From: Nemertoderma westbladi
Lineage: Eukaryota; Xenacoelomorpha; Nemertodermatida; Nemertodermatidae
Length of the DNA: 64,000 nt
Assembly: GCA_032718475.1 (NCBI GenBank)
Contig: JAUCBJ010000570.1
Span: forward strand, 17,742 to 81,741
Direction: 5' to 3'
Part shown: piece after piece, positions 12,518 to 24,105 of the stretch
How positions within the stretch are numbered: position 1 is the first letter of the stretch
Layout: each line of letters starts with the position of its first letter
Made by a program: the position numbers and the translations under genes
Notes under the pieces: model-generated
Told to the model about the DNA's origin: nothing
The model's input: only the letters and a program-made list of their open reading frames with translations
Database searches by the model: none

Positions 12518-13539
12518 GCCGAAATAATGGATTAATATTATCAATTTGTATTGCCAGTCGAGTTTAGTTTAATAATTAATTAATTATCTGGCTGAAGGGG
12601 TTCAGTTAGGTGTAAAATATATATCGAATTACCATAAAAAGGTAAAAACCTGAAAATATTAAGAAATCTGCGATCAACAAATTTGAAATTTGGACTCTAA
12701 ATTTGGATTGACCTCAGCAGGTCACACACTGACAGGATGTCCAGGGTTGTGATAGGCTTATTTAAGTTTTAGGACTTCCTTTACCTAAAGTACTATCTTG
12801 ATACAAAATCAAATGAAGCTCTGAATATCTGAAAGGTATAATAAGGTCTGCATTACATAAATCCAAAATGTAGGGAACTGAAATCTATGTGGAAATCTCT
12901 TCGAATCACAAATCTATGAAGGTTAAATTATTCTTGGCAGCAGATTATTCCCGCGCGCCTTCGTGGTAGGGCCTGCTTATGATCCCATGATCCCAGTATC
13001 ATATTACATATCCACTAGTCTCTTTGTTTTTCTATGGCAGCCGCAGCCGGTTGGTGGTGGGATGAAAGATGCAGTAGTTGGAAGATGTTAATGAAACTAC
13101 TCATTCACCCATAATACCAATGATAATCCGGTAATGATGTACAGTAGTTAGCGGTGAGAACCCAGCAAGGACTGTCATAAGCTTCAGTCCAGTCCTTATC
13201 CCACCCCACCTTGAAAAATTGTACCAAAGGGGTTTCTTTGCAAATTAAACAATCGATATAGTGTCAAAGAAATTCTCAAGCACAACCACGAAATTACAAT
13301 TTTCTTCTTCTTCCTTTCGGAATGTTGCATTATACCACATTATATATATAGTAGTAATTTTATTGATAATAATTATTAAACAGTATATAACAACGTAAAT
13401 AACAGTATAGCTGCCTATATATGCATAACGCATAATATTCAGTATAGGCCTATATATGAAGAATGCTGTACCAGCAAATCAACAATGTTGCTTTGGTCAG
13501 GTCAGGTATTCTAGGTCATTGATCAAGAAAACTTGCCAC
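12518..13539. other. Intergenic, no gene seen
   Basis: AT-rich sequence without supported features. The minus-strand frame at 13245-13433 is low-complexity and not gene-like. Confidence 0.5.
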
Positions 13540-13911
13540 CTCCATGCAGCATAAAGGAGGTGCCACCTGTAGCTGCATAGACCCTCTTACTAGGGCAAAT
13601 CTGGTCCTGTAACTAGGACCCCCTTCGTTCTGGGATAAGGACGCCCTTGGTCCTGGATTAAGGACCCATATACTTGGCTGCAGGGGTATATGGCCTGACC
13701 AGGCAGATGGTGATCTACCAATGGCTGGTTAGGAGTAGAGTGTTCTCATGTCCACTCTGAGGGCACTTCACTGCGACCTGCACCTGGCAGCAAGGGTACA
13801 GGGCATGACCCAGCAGATGAGCTGCAACAGCCAATGGTGGGTCATGTACGCCAGAGTAGATATGGGTGATGGGCCTCATATCTGACTCCATTGCGACACC
13901 CACCCTGTGGA

Positions 13912-16900
13912 ATGGCAAACCAGGGTGTGGTATTTGCCCCGAGAGCTGACTCGGCAAAAAAGCACCCCCCAACCCCCACTATGGATTACATTAGCAATGC
14001 GGAGGTCCGGCCACTAGAGGCCAGTGGAATTACCGGACACAATCGGCCTCACAGGCGTCAGTTAACTCCTGACCGGCTGCCTGTCTCACCCCCTACTGGA
14101 GAGAGAGCAGCCAACAATTCTTTGAGTCCCTTTCCTGATGACCTTTCTGGCCCAAACCCTGGGTCACCAGGGAGGCCAGATTGTGATGGGGAGAGGGATT
14201 CTGGAGTTGGAGGCTACTCTCATGTTCCACCCCGACCAACAAAGCCATTGGTGAATCTGAGGCAAGTCACTAGACTAGCCTCAGTAAACACCCTAACACT
14301 CGGGTCCCCAATGCGACAAGGTGAGCTGACTGCCTTGGCAGATAAGCTTTCTCTTAGCGCAGTGGGTGTTCAAGAGCACCGAATGCAGACTGGACAGACT
14401 GATGAGGTTCTGATTAAGGACATGGGGGGCGGTTGGCGACTCGCCCTCGCGTCAGCAGATGATAGTGGCAATGGTGGAATTGGTCTATTGATGAATCCAA
14501 CTGCACATGCAGCATTGGACAAAATAGACCAAATCTCTAACCGCATCATCCGTTGCCACTTCTCATGTTCTGGAAGACTGGCTAAGAAGTTTCCTAAGGT
14601 GGTTCTGATTGTGTGCTACTCTCCAACTAGTGTTGCCCCTGTAGAGGAGGTGGAAAATTTCTACCACAATCTACAAGCAGCAACTGATGGAGTGGATCAC
14701 CATGCATTCTTAACATTCCTGGGAGACTTTAATGCAAGTCTGCATCAATCACCTACATCGCCCTGGGTCTATAGCAATAGTGTTAACCGAAATTCTGTCC
14801 ATCTACAGGATTTTATCTCTGGTAATGGATTGTTTTCGGCTGGAATCCAGTTCAAGAAGCGAACTGGAAAGCTATGGACTCATAGTGGACCCAGTGGTCA
14901 CAAGTCCCAGATAGACCATATTCTGTTTCGTAGGAAATACAGGAGCTCTATACAAGACTGTAATGCATTTACACTTCGACCCTTCTCCAGTGATCACCGC
15001 CTTATTGTGGCCAAGGTAAGACTTAGTCTGCGTGCTAGCAGAACAACGAAATCTGCCTTGCCACGGCATGACTGGTCCTCTCTGTTGCAACAGCCAAGTG
15101 TGAGATCCAGCTTCACACTACAGCTGAGCAACAGGTATGAGGCTCTTGCCTCTGAGGCGGCAGATCACTGTGAGGGCTATACTGCCTTTACAGAAGCAGT
15201 TAAGTTAGCAGCTGCAGAAACAGTTCCTGTATACCCTCGAAACAGGAAAAGGGCCCCCTGGACTGACAACAAAATTCAGAAGTGCCGAAATGACCTTCAT
15301 AAGGCGCAGAAAGAGTCCCGACTCAAACAGACTACAGCGGCCAAGAATGCAGTTAAAGCTGCATCTAGGTCCCTGAACAGGCAGTACTCTGTTAATCTAC
15401 AGGAGCTAATAAACCAACAGGTTGATGCCGGCGTCAATGATGCTGACGACAGCAGGCAATCATCCCAGGCATGGAAATCGATCAATCTGCTTACTGGGCG
15501 GAAAAGCCAACCAACCACCAAGGTTAAGGCTGAATCACCAGCCGATCGCCTCAATGGTTGGAAAGCCCACTTTGAAAAGCTCCTCAATAATGACAGGGTA
15601 TTGCCTGATAACTTTATAGAAGTAAAAGTGTCTGAGTCTGTACTCCCAGATATTCCCATTGGCGATATCTCCTTTGCAGAAGTGAAGGCTGCTGCAAAGA
15701 GCATTAAGACCAATCGTGCCAGTGGAGTAGATGGTGTTCCCCCTGAGGTCTTTAAAATACCTGAGTGTTTAAAGCTCATCTATCCCATCATAGTAGACAT
15801 GTACCGTACAACAAGAGTCCCACAAGAAATGAAAACAAATAAGTTGGTGCCAGTTCCCAAGAAGGGCAACCTAACACTCTATGGTTCTTTTCGGGGAATC
15901 TCATTGATCTCGATTGCCGCAAAACTATACAATATAATTCTATTAAATCGCATCAGGGATCCCATTGAGAGACTGCTACGTGGAAATCAGAATGGGTTCC
16001 GTAAAGGTCGTGGGACCATGGATCCCATTTTGGCACTTAGAAGGATAATTGAAGAGTTATCAAAAAAGAAAGACAGGCATCTGGTGTTATCTTTGTTGAC
16101 TTCTTCAAGGCCTTTGATTCAGTCTCTCGCTCACGTATGTTCAGCATACTTTCATTATATGGGATTCCTGATGAAATTATTGCAGCAATCAGATCAGTAT
16201 ACGATGGTTCGACAACATTTGTGTTTACTGTTGACGGTGACACAGAACCATTTGAAGTGTTATGGGGCGTCCTCCAAGGAGACACACTTGCACCATTCTT
16301 GTTCATTATTGTGGTTGACTATGTTCTACGCATGTCCTTAGATCATCATAATGATGATGGGGTGATGATAACTCCACCTACTGGCTCCAGAAGTCGAGGA
16401 AATCCTGCCAAGTACCTAACTGATCTAGACTTTGCTGATGACTTAGGAGTACTCTCAGAATCATTAGAGGGAGCCCAGCGGCTCCTCAGCTCATTAGAAC
16501 ATGCTGCTTCTAGTGTTGGTCTTTTTATTAACTCCAGAAAGACCAAAATTCTGACAGTTAACTTTGAAAGTCCTCAGCAAGCCTCTGATCGGATGAGCAT
16601 AAGCTCAAAGGATGGTATGCTTGAGCATGTGGACGACTTCTGTTACCTGGGATCATGGATCCGGAAGTCAGGTGAGGACCTTCGAATACGTAAGGGAAAG
16701 GCATGGGCAGCCTTGAATAGGCTTTCCAGGATTTGGATGTCACCTAGAATTAATCGGAAACTTAAGGTCCGATTATTTAGAGCAGCAGTAGTTCCAGTAC
16801 TCCTCTACGGGAGTCCATGCTGGGCTCTAACTGCTGAGGACACCAAATCTCTGGATCCCTAGATGGAAGACCCCTAGATCCCTTCCTATAATAAAATCTC

Positions 16901-17259
16901 TGGATGGCACATTCACAAGAATGCTACGCCGGGTACATTGTGTCAAGTACAATGCACACATCTCCAACCAGACACTGTATGACATTGAAGGTGTCTCATT
17001 GGTTCCCCCAAGCTTGACACTAGAACAAAATCGCCTCCGCTTTGCAGGACATTGCTTTCGCCGTGAGGACCAGCCAGTGCATAATCTTGTACTTTGGCAG
17101 CCTCATGGAGTGAATAAGCATGGTGGACAGCCCATGACTTTCTTGAGACGCATCTTAAAGGACACTGGCCTTAAAGATGCGGATGATCTAGCAAATGTCA
17201 TGGGTGATAGGGAGTTGTGGCGGCGCAATTTTGTTGACAAGCCGGCACAGCATTCTTAA
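13912..17259 (+). pseudogene. LINE endonuclease-reverse transcriptase ORF, broken by two frameshifts
   Basis: The first in-frame ATG is at 13912 (MANQGVVFAP). The endonuclease (about 14270-15020) shows APE-type motifs GVQEHR, GGIGLLM, GDFNAS, QIDHILF and SSDHRLI. The RT (about 15700-16500) shows GVDGVPPEVF, VPVPKKGNL, RGISLISIAAKLYN, QNGFRKGRGTMD, then VDFFKAFDSVSR, GVLQGDTLAPFLF and the catalytic TDLDFADDL. The frame shifts by one base around 16080-16090 (between the RHLV and VIFVDF segments), and a 49-bp insertion at 16857-16905 shifts it again, with a stop at 16860. The C-terminal part LRFAGHCFRREDQP...LWQPHGVNKHGG (16921-17259) is in the third segment. Family role: nicking target DNA and copying element RNA into it. 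This copy cannot encode the full enzyme. Confidence 0.9.
16845..16905 (+). other. 49-bp insertion flanked by a 12-bp direct duplication inside the LINE
   Basis: AAATCTCTGGAT occurs at 16845-16856 and again at 16894-16905; other copies of the LINE have it once. The 37 bases between are unrelated to the LINE consensus except for short internal echoes of CCTAGAT. The insertion introduces a stop and changes the frame. Confidence 0.8.
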
Positions 17260-17299
17260 AAATGCAGCTGCAATGCAGCATGCCGATCCTAGTAGTAGT

Positions 17300-18540
17300 A
17301 GTAGTACCACCCCACCTCCCTATCCCCATGACTTTCGCGAGATCATCCGCATCTTCAAGGCCATTGTCCTTTAAGAAGCGTTTCACGAATGTCATGGGCT
17401 GTTCACCATGCTTATTCACTCCATGAGGCTGCCAAAGTATAAGATTATGCACTGGCTGGTCCTCACGGCGAAAGCAATGTCCTACAAAGCGGATGCGGCT
17501 CTGTTCAAGTCTCAAGCTTGGGGGAACCAATGAGAAACCTCCAATGTTATATAGAGTCTGATTGGACTTGATTTGACATTCGTTGTACTTGACACAATGC
17601 ACCCGGACAGCATTCTTGTATAAATTCCATACAGAGATTTGGTGTCCTCAGCCGTTAGAGCCCAGCATGGACTCCCATATATAAGAGTACTGGACTCCCA
17701 TATAAGAGTACTTGTACATGTACTGCTGATACACAGAATAATCAATAATTATTCTATAAGGCTTTAAAATGCTACCCATGCCTTTTCCTTGCGTATCCGA
17801 ATGTCTCCTAACTTCCAGATCCACAATCCCAGATAACAGAAGTTATCCACATGGTCAATCACACATCCCATCCTTGGAGCTTATGCTCATACGATCAGAC
17901 ATTTCCTGAGGACTGTATAATAACTGTATAATAAAATTTAATCATTCAATTTTTTGCAGCAATCGAGATTAACAAGATTTCACGAAATGATCAATAGAGT
18001 GTTTATTGCCCTTCCTGGGATCTGGCACCAACTTGCTAGTTTTCGTTTCTTTTAGGACTCCCATAGATCACTACATAACTTGACTATAATAAAGGGACGA
18101 ATGAGCTCCAAACACTCAGGTATTTTATAGCCATCATGGGGGACGCCATCTACTGCACTTGCAAAATTGGTCTTGATGATATTTGCAGCAGTCTTGACTT
18201 TGGCAAAATAAATATTCCCTTTGGGTATATCAGTTCGATAATTTATCACACAATCGTCATGCAATACTCTGCCATTATTTAGGAGTTTCCCAAAGGGGGC
18301 CTTCCAAACATCAACTGGGGATTCAGCATTAACATTGGTATTTGGTTGGCTTTTCCTAGAAGCAGCCTTAACTATATCTTTGGTAGTCTTATTATGATTG
18401 AGCTGAGACTCATCCAGTGGACCTCAACTGTTTCTGCGGCGAACGCGCCTCTGTGAAGCCAGGATAGCCCTCGAAGTGATCTTCTGCCTTGGTGGCTTGA
18501 GCCAGCTACTCAGTTGCTGCTATGTCAAGCTGGATCAAGT
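17300..18540 (-). pseudogene. Inverted, internally deleted LINE copy, tail-to-tail with the plus-strand LINE
   Basis: Reading the minus strand from 18540 down to 17300 gives degraded pieces of the same LINE: the region before the RT (SVDGVPH-like, 18100-18180), then a jump at about 17930-17990 that skips most of the RT core, then the WALTAEDTKSL region (about 17660) and a 3' part encoding LRLEQSRIRFVGHCFRRED and LWQPHGVNKHGE (17330-17602). Frames are broken. Its 3' end meets the (TAG)n tail of the plus-strand copy at about 17290. Confidence 0.85.
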
Positions 18541-19854
18541 TTCATTTTTTTGGAGTATTTACAATTATTGACCTTAAACTTGTTTGACAGTTCTAGCCTC
18601 TATTTAATTATTTTGTAACTCTTTTATAGGCAACTCTATTTATTAGGTAGTACAGTGTACAATAGGTACCGAAATATAAAACAACGGAAATACCAACCTA
18701 TTGATTATATTCCTGGATATATTTCCATATACTGTAAATATAATATTTCCAATGGTATATTTTCAAGAGAAATGTATATATTTCTCACCATAAAATAATA
18801 CTTAAATATATATATTTATATGATATTAATTATTAGAAAACGTATAAGGTAAATAGAGGGTATTCTTCCATAAAGGTATTCTTCTGTTGGTATTTTTTTT
18901 AATGTTAAAAATTAAATACAGAATATTGATTAAGAGGTGTTGAATCTATCAATTTCTAAAGTTATAACGGACCTTCCTATTAATAGGCCAGTGTAGTTAT
19001 TTGTCAAGAGTTGAGCCGTTCAAAAACACGATGTGGTTTATGTTTGTTATATGTATAACCATTCAATATTTCAAAAACTCAAGCGGGTACGCAAAAATCT
19101 TAAAAGCAAACTCTACATGAATTTTGGTGGCGCAGAAGACTGTATATTTTTTATAGCGTTTCGACACGGGGTCACTGAAAAATAGCGGTTTTGAAAATTT
19201 AAAGTCTAATTTCCCCGATTTCAACTCGTCGAGTATGCACCAACTTTTTTGTTGGGGATATTCAGTCATCTGAGCAAAATATTTTCACATCAGAATCTTT
19301 TCGAATATCGCCAATCTCGCACAGAACATCGCCAAAATTTGTTAGTCCGGCAAAAAAAACGCACAAATCCGTCTAAAAGAGTAAATTATATGTTGCAGAA
19401 TAATATGATTCAACTAGAAATGCCAGCAAGCTGGCTATAAGGAGACCGTTCAAAGACAAACGTAGTGTAGTTCGGTCCCTCCCCATTCATTATTATTAAC
19501 CAACAGTATAAAACATAAGAAAGGCCCAGTGCTTAGAATTCAATCAGCTGGCCTCCCACCTAACATAGCAGTGAGTAGTAGTAACCTTATAGATATTCCC
19601 ATAGGATTCACTGGGAAGAGCTATTCAGGTGGCGGGGTAATATGTTACAACTAACAGTTGATATTTGATTACTTGTCTGGGATAGAGTAACTGAGCACCT
19701 AAATCTTGGCAAGTAATAAACTTCTCTGCAGTTTGGGTCTATCCATTCAATAGTATTAGCTTACTACTGTAGGCCCTCATGAGCCTAAGCAGCTGGTGTT
19801 TCTATTATTTTCGTGTTTTCATTTTTGCTCACTCAAGGTACTGGTTTGAGATTG
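18541..19854. other. Intergenic, no gene seen
   Basis: AT-rich DNA with several weak hairpins (for example 18700-18800, rich in ATATTTCC and its complement). The short frames at 19063-19269 and 19249-19440 overlap on opposite strands and have no recognisable features. Confidence 0.45.
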
Positions 19855-19915
19855 TTTTAGATTGTTAGAAAAACCCGTCTCTTTAACCTGCTCCTTTCCC
19901 TCAATGGGTAACTAA
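19855..19915 (+). repeat. Solo monomer of the 68-bp repeat family of 28.7-30.1 kb
   Basis: GATTGTTAGAAAAACCCG, then TCTTTAACCTGCTCCTTTCC matches the core of the array unit at 28669-30085 (TTGGTTAGAAAATCCCGCC, TGTAACCTGCTCCTTTCC). Confidence 0.75.
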
Positions 19916-19937
19916 AATGGTTACTAACACAAATCTT

Positions 19938-20075
19938 ATTGGGCGAAGGTTGCTCGCGGGTGAAGATAGCCTTGCGGGCGGGCGAAGGTTCCCCCGGGCG
20001 AATGTTGGACGCGGGCGAAGATTGGACGCGGGCGAAGATTGTACTCGGGCGAAGGTTGCACCCAACCGATGTGGG
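19938..20075 (+). repeat. GC-rich short tandem repeat (GGGCGAAG core)
   Basis: GGGCGAAGATTGGACGCG and variants recur about 7 times at roughly 18-bp spacing. It stands out as GC-rich in AT-rich surroundings and leaves overlapping open frames on both strands, which I take as a side effect. Confidence 0.7.
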
Positions 20076-20319
20076 CGTGGGGGGCGAAAAGGTGAAAGGG
20101 GAGCGAAAAGATTTAACGGAGAGAGCGAGATAAGGAAAGAGAAGACGGAAAGTATAATATAGAAATTTGAAAAGCAAAATAAAAATTAACAATACGATAC
20201 ATTTACAATAAATTATTTAATATTATTGCATTTACTGTTGCTACTGGAAGGATAACCATAGTACTGCAATACACAATGTCCTGGAATATTAAGTTTTCAA
20301 GTACCCGCGTAGGCTGCAT

Positions 20320-20581
20320 AAAGTGGAGAGGGCTGCTAAGGAGGTTGGATTGCATATAAATGCTACTAAGACCGAATTCATGACTTTTAATGTTAATGGA
20401 AACTTGACAATAATATATTGATAATAATCAACTGAGGAAGGTTGACGACTTCCAGTACCTTGGGTCATGGATAGAGAGTAACAAAAAGGACATAGAAGTT
20501 AGGAAAGCAAAGGCTTGGGTAGCTCTATCAAAAATGGATACCATCTGGAAATCAGATCTGCGCCTCCAGAAGCCTAAGTGA
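20320..20581 (+). pseudogene. RT fragment of a second LINE family
   Basis: Translation gives AAKEVGLHINATKTEFMTFN and, after a small frame break, VDDFQYLGSWIE...RKAKAWVALSKMDTIWKS. These match the segment after the RT catalytic motif of non-LTR elements, but the wording differs clearly from the main LINE of this window. Truncated on both sides; ends in a stop. Confidence 0.75.
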
Positions 20582-20599
20582 CATGTTTAAGACGAGATC

Positions 20600-21674
20600 G
20601 TTAGAACGGGTGAGCATTTTGTTAATTACGTATTCCGTAGAGAAAGAAAATGCCTACTCTTCTTTAAGTAAACGAGGTCCGTAGGCTACCTTACTACAGT
20701 AGATGCCTGTCTATTAAATAGGATAGGCCTACTGCACAAGTTTGTGAATCTTGGGGGAATGTAAACTGAAAGCAACCGGAAATGAAATATAGAACAGTTC
20801 TTAGATCATGAAATTCAAATTCCATGGGATCTCATTAAGACTTGTAAAAAAATGGGGTTGGGTCATGGTGTGTTCGTGTTGGGGTACCTGAATTCCGACA
20901 CTGTATTACGGCTGATGATGTATATTCAGTACGGTATTTACTATTTCACGTAAAGAGTTGGTCTGCAATTGCATACAACATTTTCACAGACAGCTTATTA
21001 TTATCATTATATATTTATTCACAGCATATAACTTTTGCGTGAAAAACCAACACAGATGCGACTGACAGCAATAAAATGAGAATGGATCAATTTAATGTAA
21101 ATGGATCTGTCACAGCCACCACTGCACTGACAGATATATAGCGTTATAGGCATCAATTAATTTCCCGTCGTTTGTTGAAACCGTCTAAACGAAGCCTGTC
21201 GAAAATAATCGAAACTGTGTAAAAAATCACCATTTTTGGCTCTTCTTTATTATCTTCTGTTTATTATCTTCTGGTTATTATCTGTTTTCGTATAGTAAAA
21301 TACAGTAATCAATGAAAGTACACAAAAATTAAATTCGGTCGCGTCACAGGGTCCCCTTGCAATTCACTAAATATGCTACTATAGATATTAGTACAAACTA
21401 ATAATAATACAGAAACTGCTTACATCATACTGTATAAATCCAATTTATATGGTTATATACTGTATGTTGGTGTAGGCCTACTGAGAACTAAAAGTCAGTA
21501 TTTTGTAGATTCATTATTGTAAGAGCTTTTGGAAACTGAGAAGTAGGCCTACAGTTCTTTGCATTCCAGAAGGAAGCACTTTAGAAGGTTGTTATTACTT
21601 GAGGGAAACTTGAAACCTAAAGTAATTGCAACATTCTTGCTTGTAATAATTGTTCATAAGTAGGGTACTTGGTA
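20600..21674. other. Intergenic, no gene seen
   Basis: AT-rich DNA with three TAGGCCTA palindromes (20724, 21473, 21546). No supported gene. Confidence 0.45.
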
Positions 21675-22542
21675 ATTTTACCCAGGGCGGCTTTAAAGTT
21701 TTCGAGGCGCTTAGGCTATTCTCAATTCGGGCCCCCCTTGGCAGTATTTTTTAACTAATGGCTAACTTTCTTAGGAATTTCACATTTGAGTCAGTTGTCG
21801 TTAAAACAATAATTTTAAGTGGTTTTAAACGAACCTACCAGTATCAATAATCACCAATCAACTTCAGAATTAGTTTAGTTAACTTCCTGTTTATAATCTA
21901 CGCAGCCGAAATGTTACGGGGATGTACTGTACATACAGTATATCGCCAAAATGCCTCTTATTCTTAACCAGCTTATACATTTATTAGTCCCACCATGTCG
22001 TAGTGTAGTGATAATGTGCTGCCCTAAATTCATATATTTGGTCGTGGGGTCGAGCCATAATGTTTGGTTTGGTGAGAAACAAATACGAATTGACCATTTG
22101 GTAGAATATAATTTATATTCAATTCCCCTAACAAAAAAAACGATAAGTGAACATAACTGTGGGGCTTCCCTGGCCTTCGTGCAGTCTATGAGCCTTTGAG
22201 TAGCAGTTAAATTGGTGGACCTGGTCACTCCTCCTAGCGGCTGACTGACGAAGTATAGAAGTCTGTCAGTGAGTAGAACTTCTAAACCTTTGATAGACTA
22301 ATTATACCGCTACACAGAGGTCTTCGTGGCTCGCCTTATAATGTAATCGCAAGCGAAGTAAGCGGAATTTTTAAAAAACATGTTTATACTTTTGTGATAT
22401 AAAATGGAGCGGTGCCTTTTTTAATCATTCCTTGTGGATTACAGATCCACTGATCGGTTTTTTTCACATTGGGGAAATTTCAAGCCGGGCCCCTAGTCTG
22501 CAACCTAGAAAGCCTTGGCGTTAAGGGGGCCCTGATTTTACC
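21675..22542. mobile_element. Non-autonomous hAT-like DNA transposon with 8-bp target site duplication
   Basis: The element spans 21683-22534 (852 bp). It starts CAGGGCGGCTTTAAAG and ends GTTAAGGGGGCCCTG, imperfect terminal inverted repeats that continue inward with GGGCCCC blocks (about 21728 and 22488). It is flanked by a perfect 8-bp duplication ATTTTACC (21675-21682 and 22535-22542). CAGGG termini and an 8-bp duplication are hallmarks of hAT transposons. No transposase is encoded; the short frames inside (21914-22228 minus, 21951-22199 plus) lack motifs, so it must depend on an enzyme supplied elsewhere. Confidence 0.85.
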
Positions 22543-23524
22543 ATGACTTTCAATGACTTATGACACATACTGTATTAAACCGAGAAAATGTGTCTTATGG
22601 GAAAACTGGACAAACGGACAAAAAAAAGCGCTCGTTCTGTCCAAGGCAACCGAAACTGAAAGTTTTATTTTATGTTTTACTTTTTACTTTTACGTTTACA
22701 TGTATTGTGGTAAAAAAATTTAATTAAATAATATAGGCCCCTAAAGCGATAAGGTAATTAAACTGCATTATTCAGGTGGCAAATTATTTGTTAACATGAT
22801 GATGTTCAATCACACCATTTGTTAAAGAGATTATTGGAATTGAAAGAATTCCAATTCACCGATTATGCAATTCGAATATATGACTACACAAATTTTGTTA
22901 AAAAAAATACCAACAAAAACAAATAAAGATAGATGTAATCCATCTGTAGTGAACAAATTTAAGAAATTATAATATTAAATAGTAAATATCTATTAATTAA
23001 AAATGGGAATGGGAAACTAAAGTAAAAAAAACCTAAAAAATTCCAGTTTTTTTTATTCAACTACAGTACATGAACCTCAGAATGATTTGATGCACTGAAT
23101 TCCTGAACTATTCCCATTATACAATGATAAAAGGCAGGAAGGTGAGCCAATCACCAGATAGATTGCTGCACAATGAGATATCAGATTCGTGATTGGTTGA
23201 TGGATAACTTGGTGTAAGAAGAATTCAACCAACTATCTTTATTTTTCCGGTACTGTAGAATAATTAATACCTCCGTGGATAGGAGACACGGGAGGGAGTG
23301 CTGTGCTGTGCATAGTAGACATCGGATTTCGAGATCAACAATTTTGGACAGATCCATCATGGATGTCCTTATTTCTCACGCGTGTTTGTTTGTTTGTGTG
23401 TTTGTTTGTACACACAACTTCTTGCACTTAAAGTTGATGGAATTGGATGAAACTTTAATGATAGGTTCATTATCGGACCTACTGTAGTTGTGCATGCAAG
23501 GTTGTGGTTGCGAGGGACCTGCTG
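22543..23524. other. Intergenic, no gene seen
   Basis: AT-rich sequence. The frames at 23275-23487 and the opposite strand show no features I recognise. Confidence 0.4.
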
Positions 23525-23537
23525 GTTGCCTAGCAAC
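23525..23537. promoter_or_regulatory. Palindromic X-box-like motif (possible RFX site)
   Basis: GTTGCCTAGCAAC is a near-perfect palindrome of the kind bound by RFX factors, which drive many ciliary genes. It lies about 200 bp upstream of the candidate start codon at 23740. One motif match; function is inferred. Confidence 0.4.
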
Positions 23538-23739
23538 AGAGAAATTAATTCTAGAATTACCGATCATAATCGTAGAATTTACTCAATCAAAATTCTGTCG
23601 ACACCCCATATGGAGCATCTATTGGACATGTTTTCTGCAAAATTTCGCTTTATTTCCTTTAGTATTGTAGGAGAAGATACATTTCTTACAAACACTGTTT
23701 TTTTTAACATACAAAATATACTACTAATAAAATAACACA

Positions 23740-23802
23740 ATGGCTAGCCAAGCCCAGAATATCGTTGCCAAGACAACATCCTATTGGAGGTTCAGTGTGG
23801 AG
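23740..23802 (+). CDS. Candidate first coding exon of an unrecognised gene
   Basis: ATGG in a good start context (AACACAATGG) opens a 21-codon frame, MASQAQNIVAKTTSYWRFS followed by VE. It ends exactly at a consensus donor GAG|GTAAGTAAG (23803). A palindromic X-box-like motif lies about 200 bp upstream. I do not recognise the product, and no continuing exon is evident within the next 9 kb, which is largely occupied by a transposon. It may be the start of a real gene with a long intron, or chance. Confidence 0.35.
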
Positions 23803-24105
23803 GTAAGTAAGTACTGAAGCAGTGTAATTGAGAGAGCTGTCTGCTCCACATTGACAACTATTGGGTTCTCATTCATCATTACTTATTAGGCTTCCCTGCT
23901 TAGGCACCTAATTTAGTACAACAATAATAATTGTATTTTGTACAGACGGAAGATTGCCCAATGTTTCGTTTTGCGTTTTTCGTTATTTGGCTTCCCTGCT
24001 TAGGCGCGAAATTTATTACAACAAAATTGATAGCAATGGATCCGTCCATAATATATATTAATATATATACAGTATAATATAATAATACTCATCGTATAGC
24101 TTCGT

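Larger units (their letters stand above)
13540..17300 (+). mobile_element. Near full-length non-LTR retrotransposon (LINE), RTE-like layout
   Basis: The element has a 5' leader with two imperfect repeats of about 120 bp (13672-13790 and 13791-13915; compare GCAGGGGTATATGGCCTGAC with GCAAGGGTACAGGGCATGAC). One long endonuclease-RT frame follows, then a short 3' end GCAATGCAGCATGCCGATCC and a microsatellite tail (TAG)n at about 17281-17295. A single ORF, no separate ORF1, about 3.7 kb length and a microsatellite rather than poly-A tail fit the RTE group, but the clade was judged by eye only. At least four more copies or fragments of the family lie in this window (8515, 17300, 27540, 40480). The left boundary is approximate. 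Confidence 0.85.

Noticed and set aside
19917-20192. Three overlapping open frames in GC-rich DNA
   Set aside because: Caused by the GGGCGAAG tandem repeat; frames exist on both strands.
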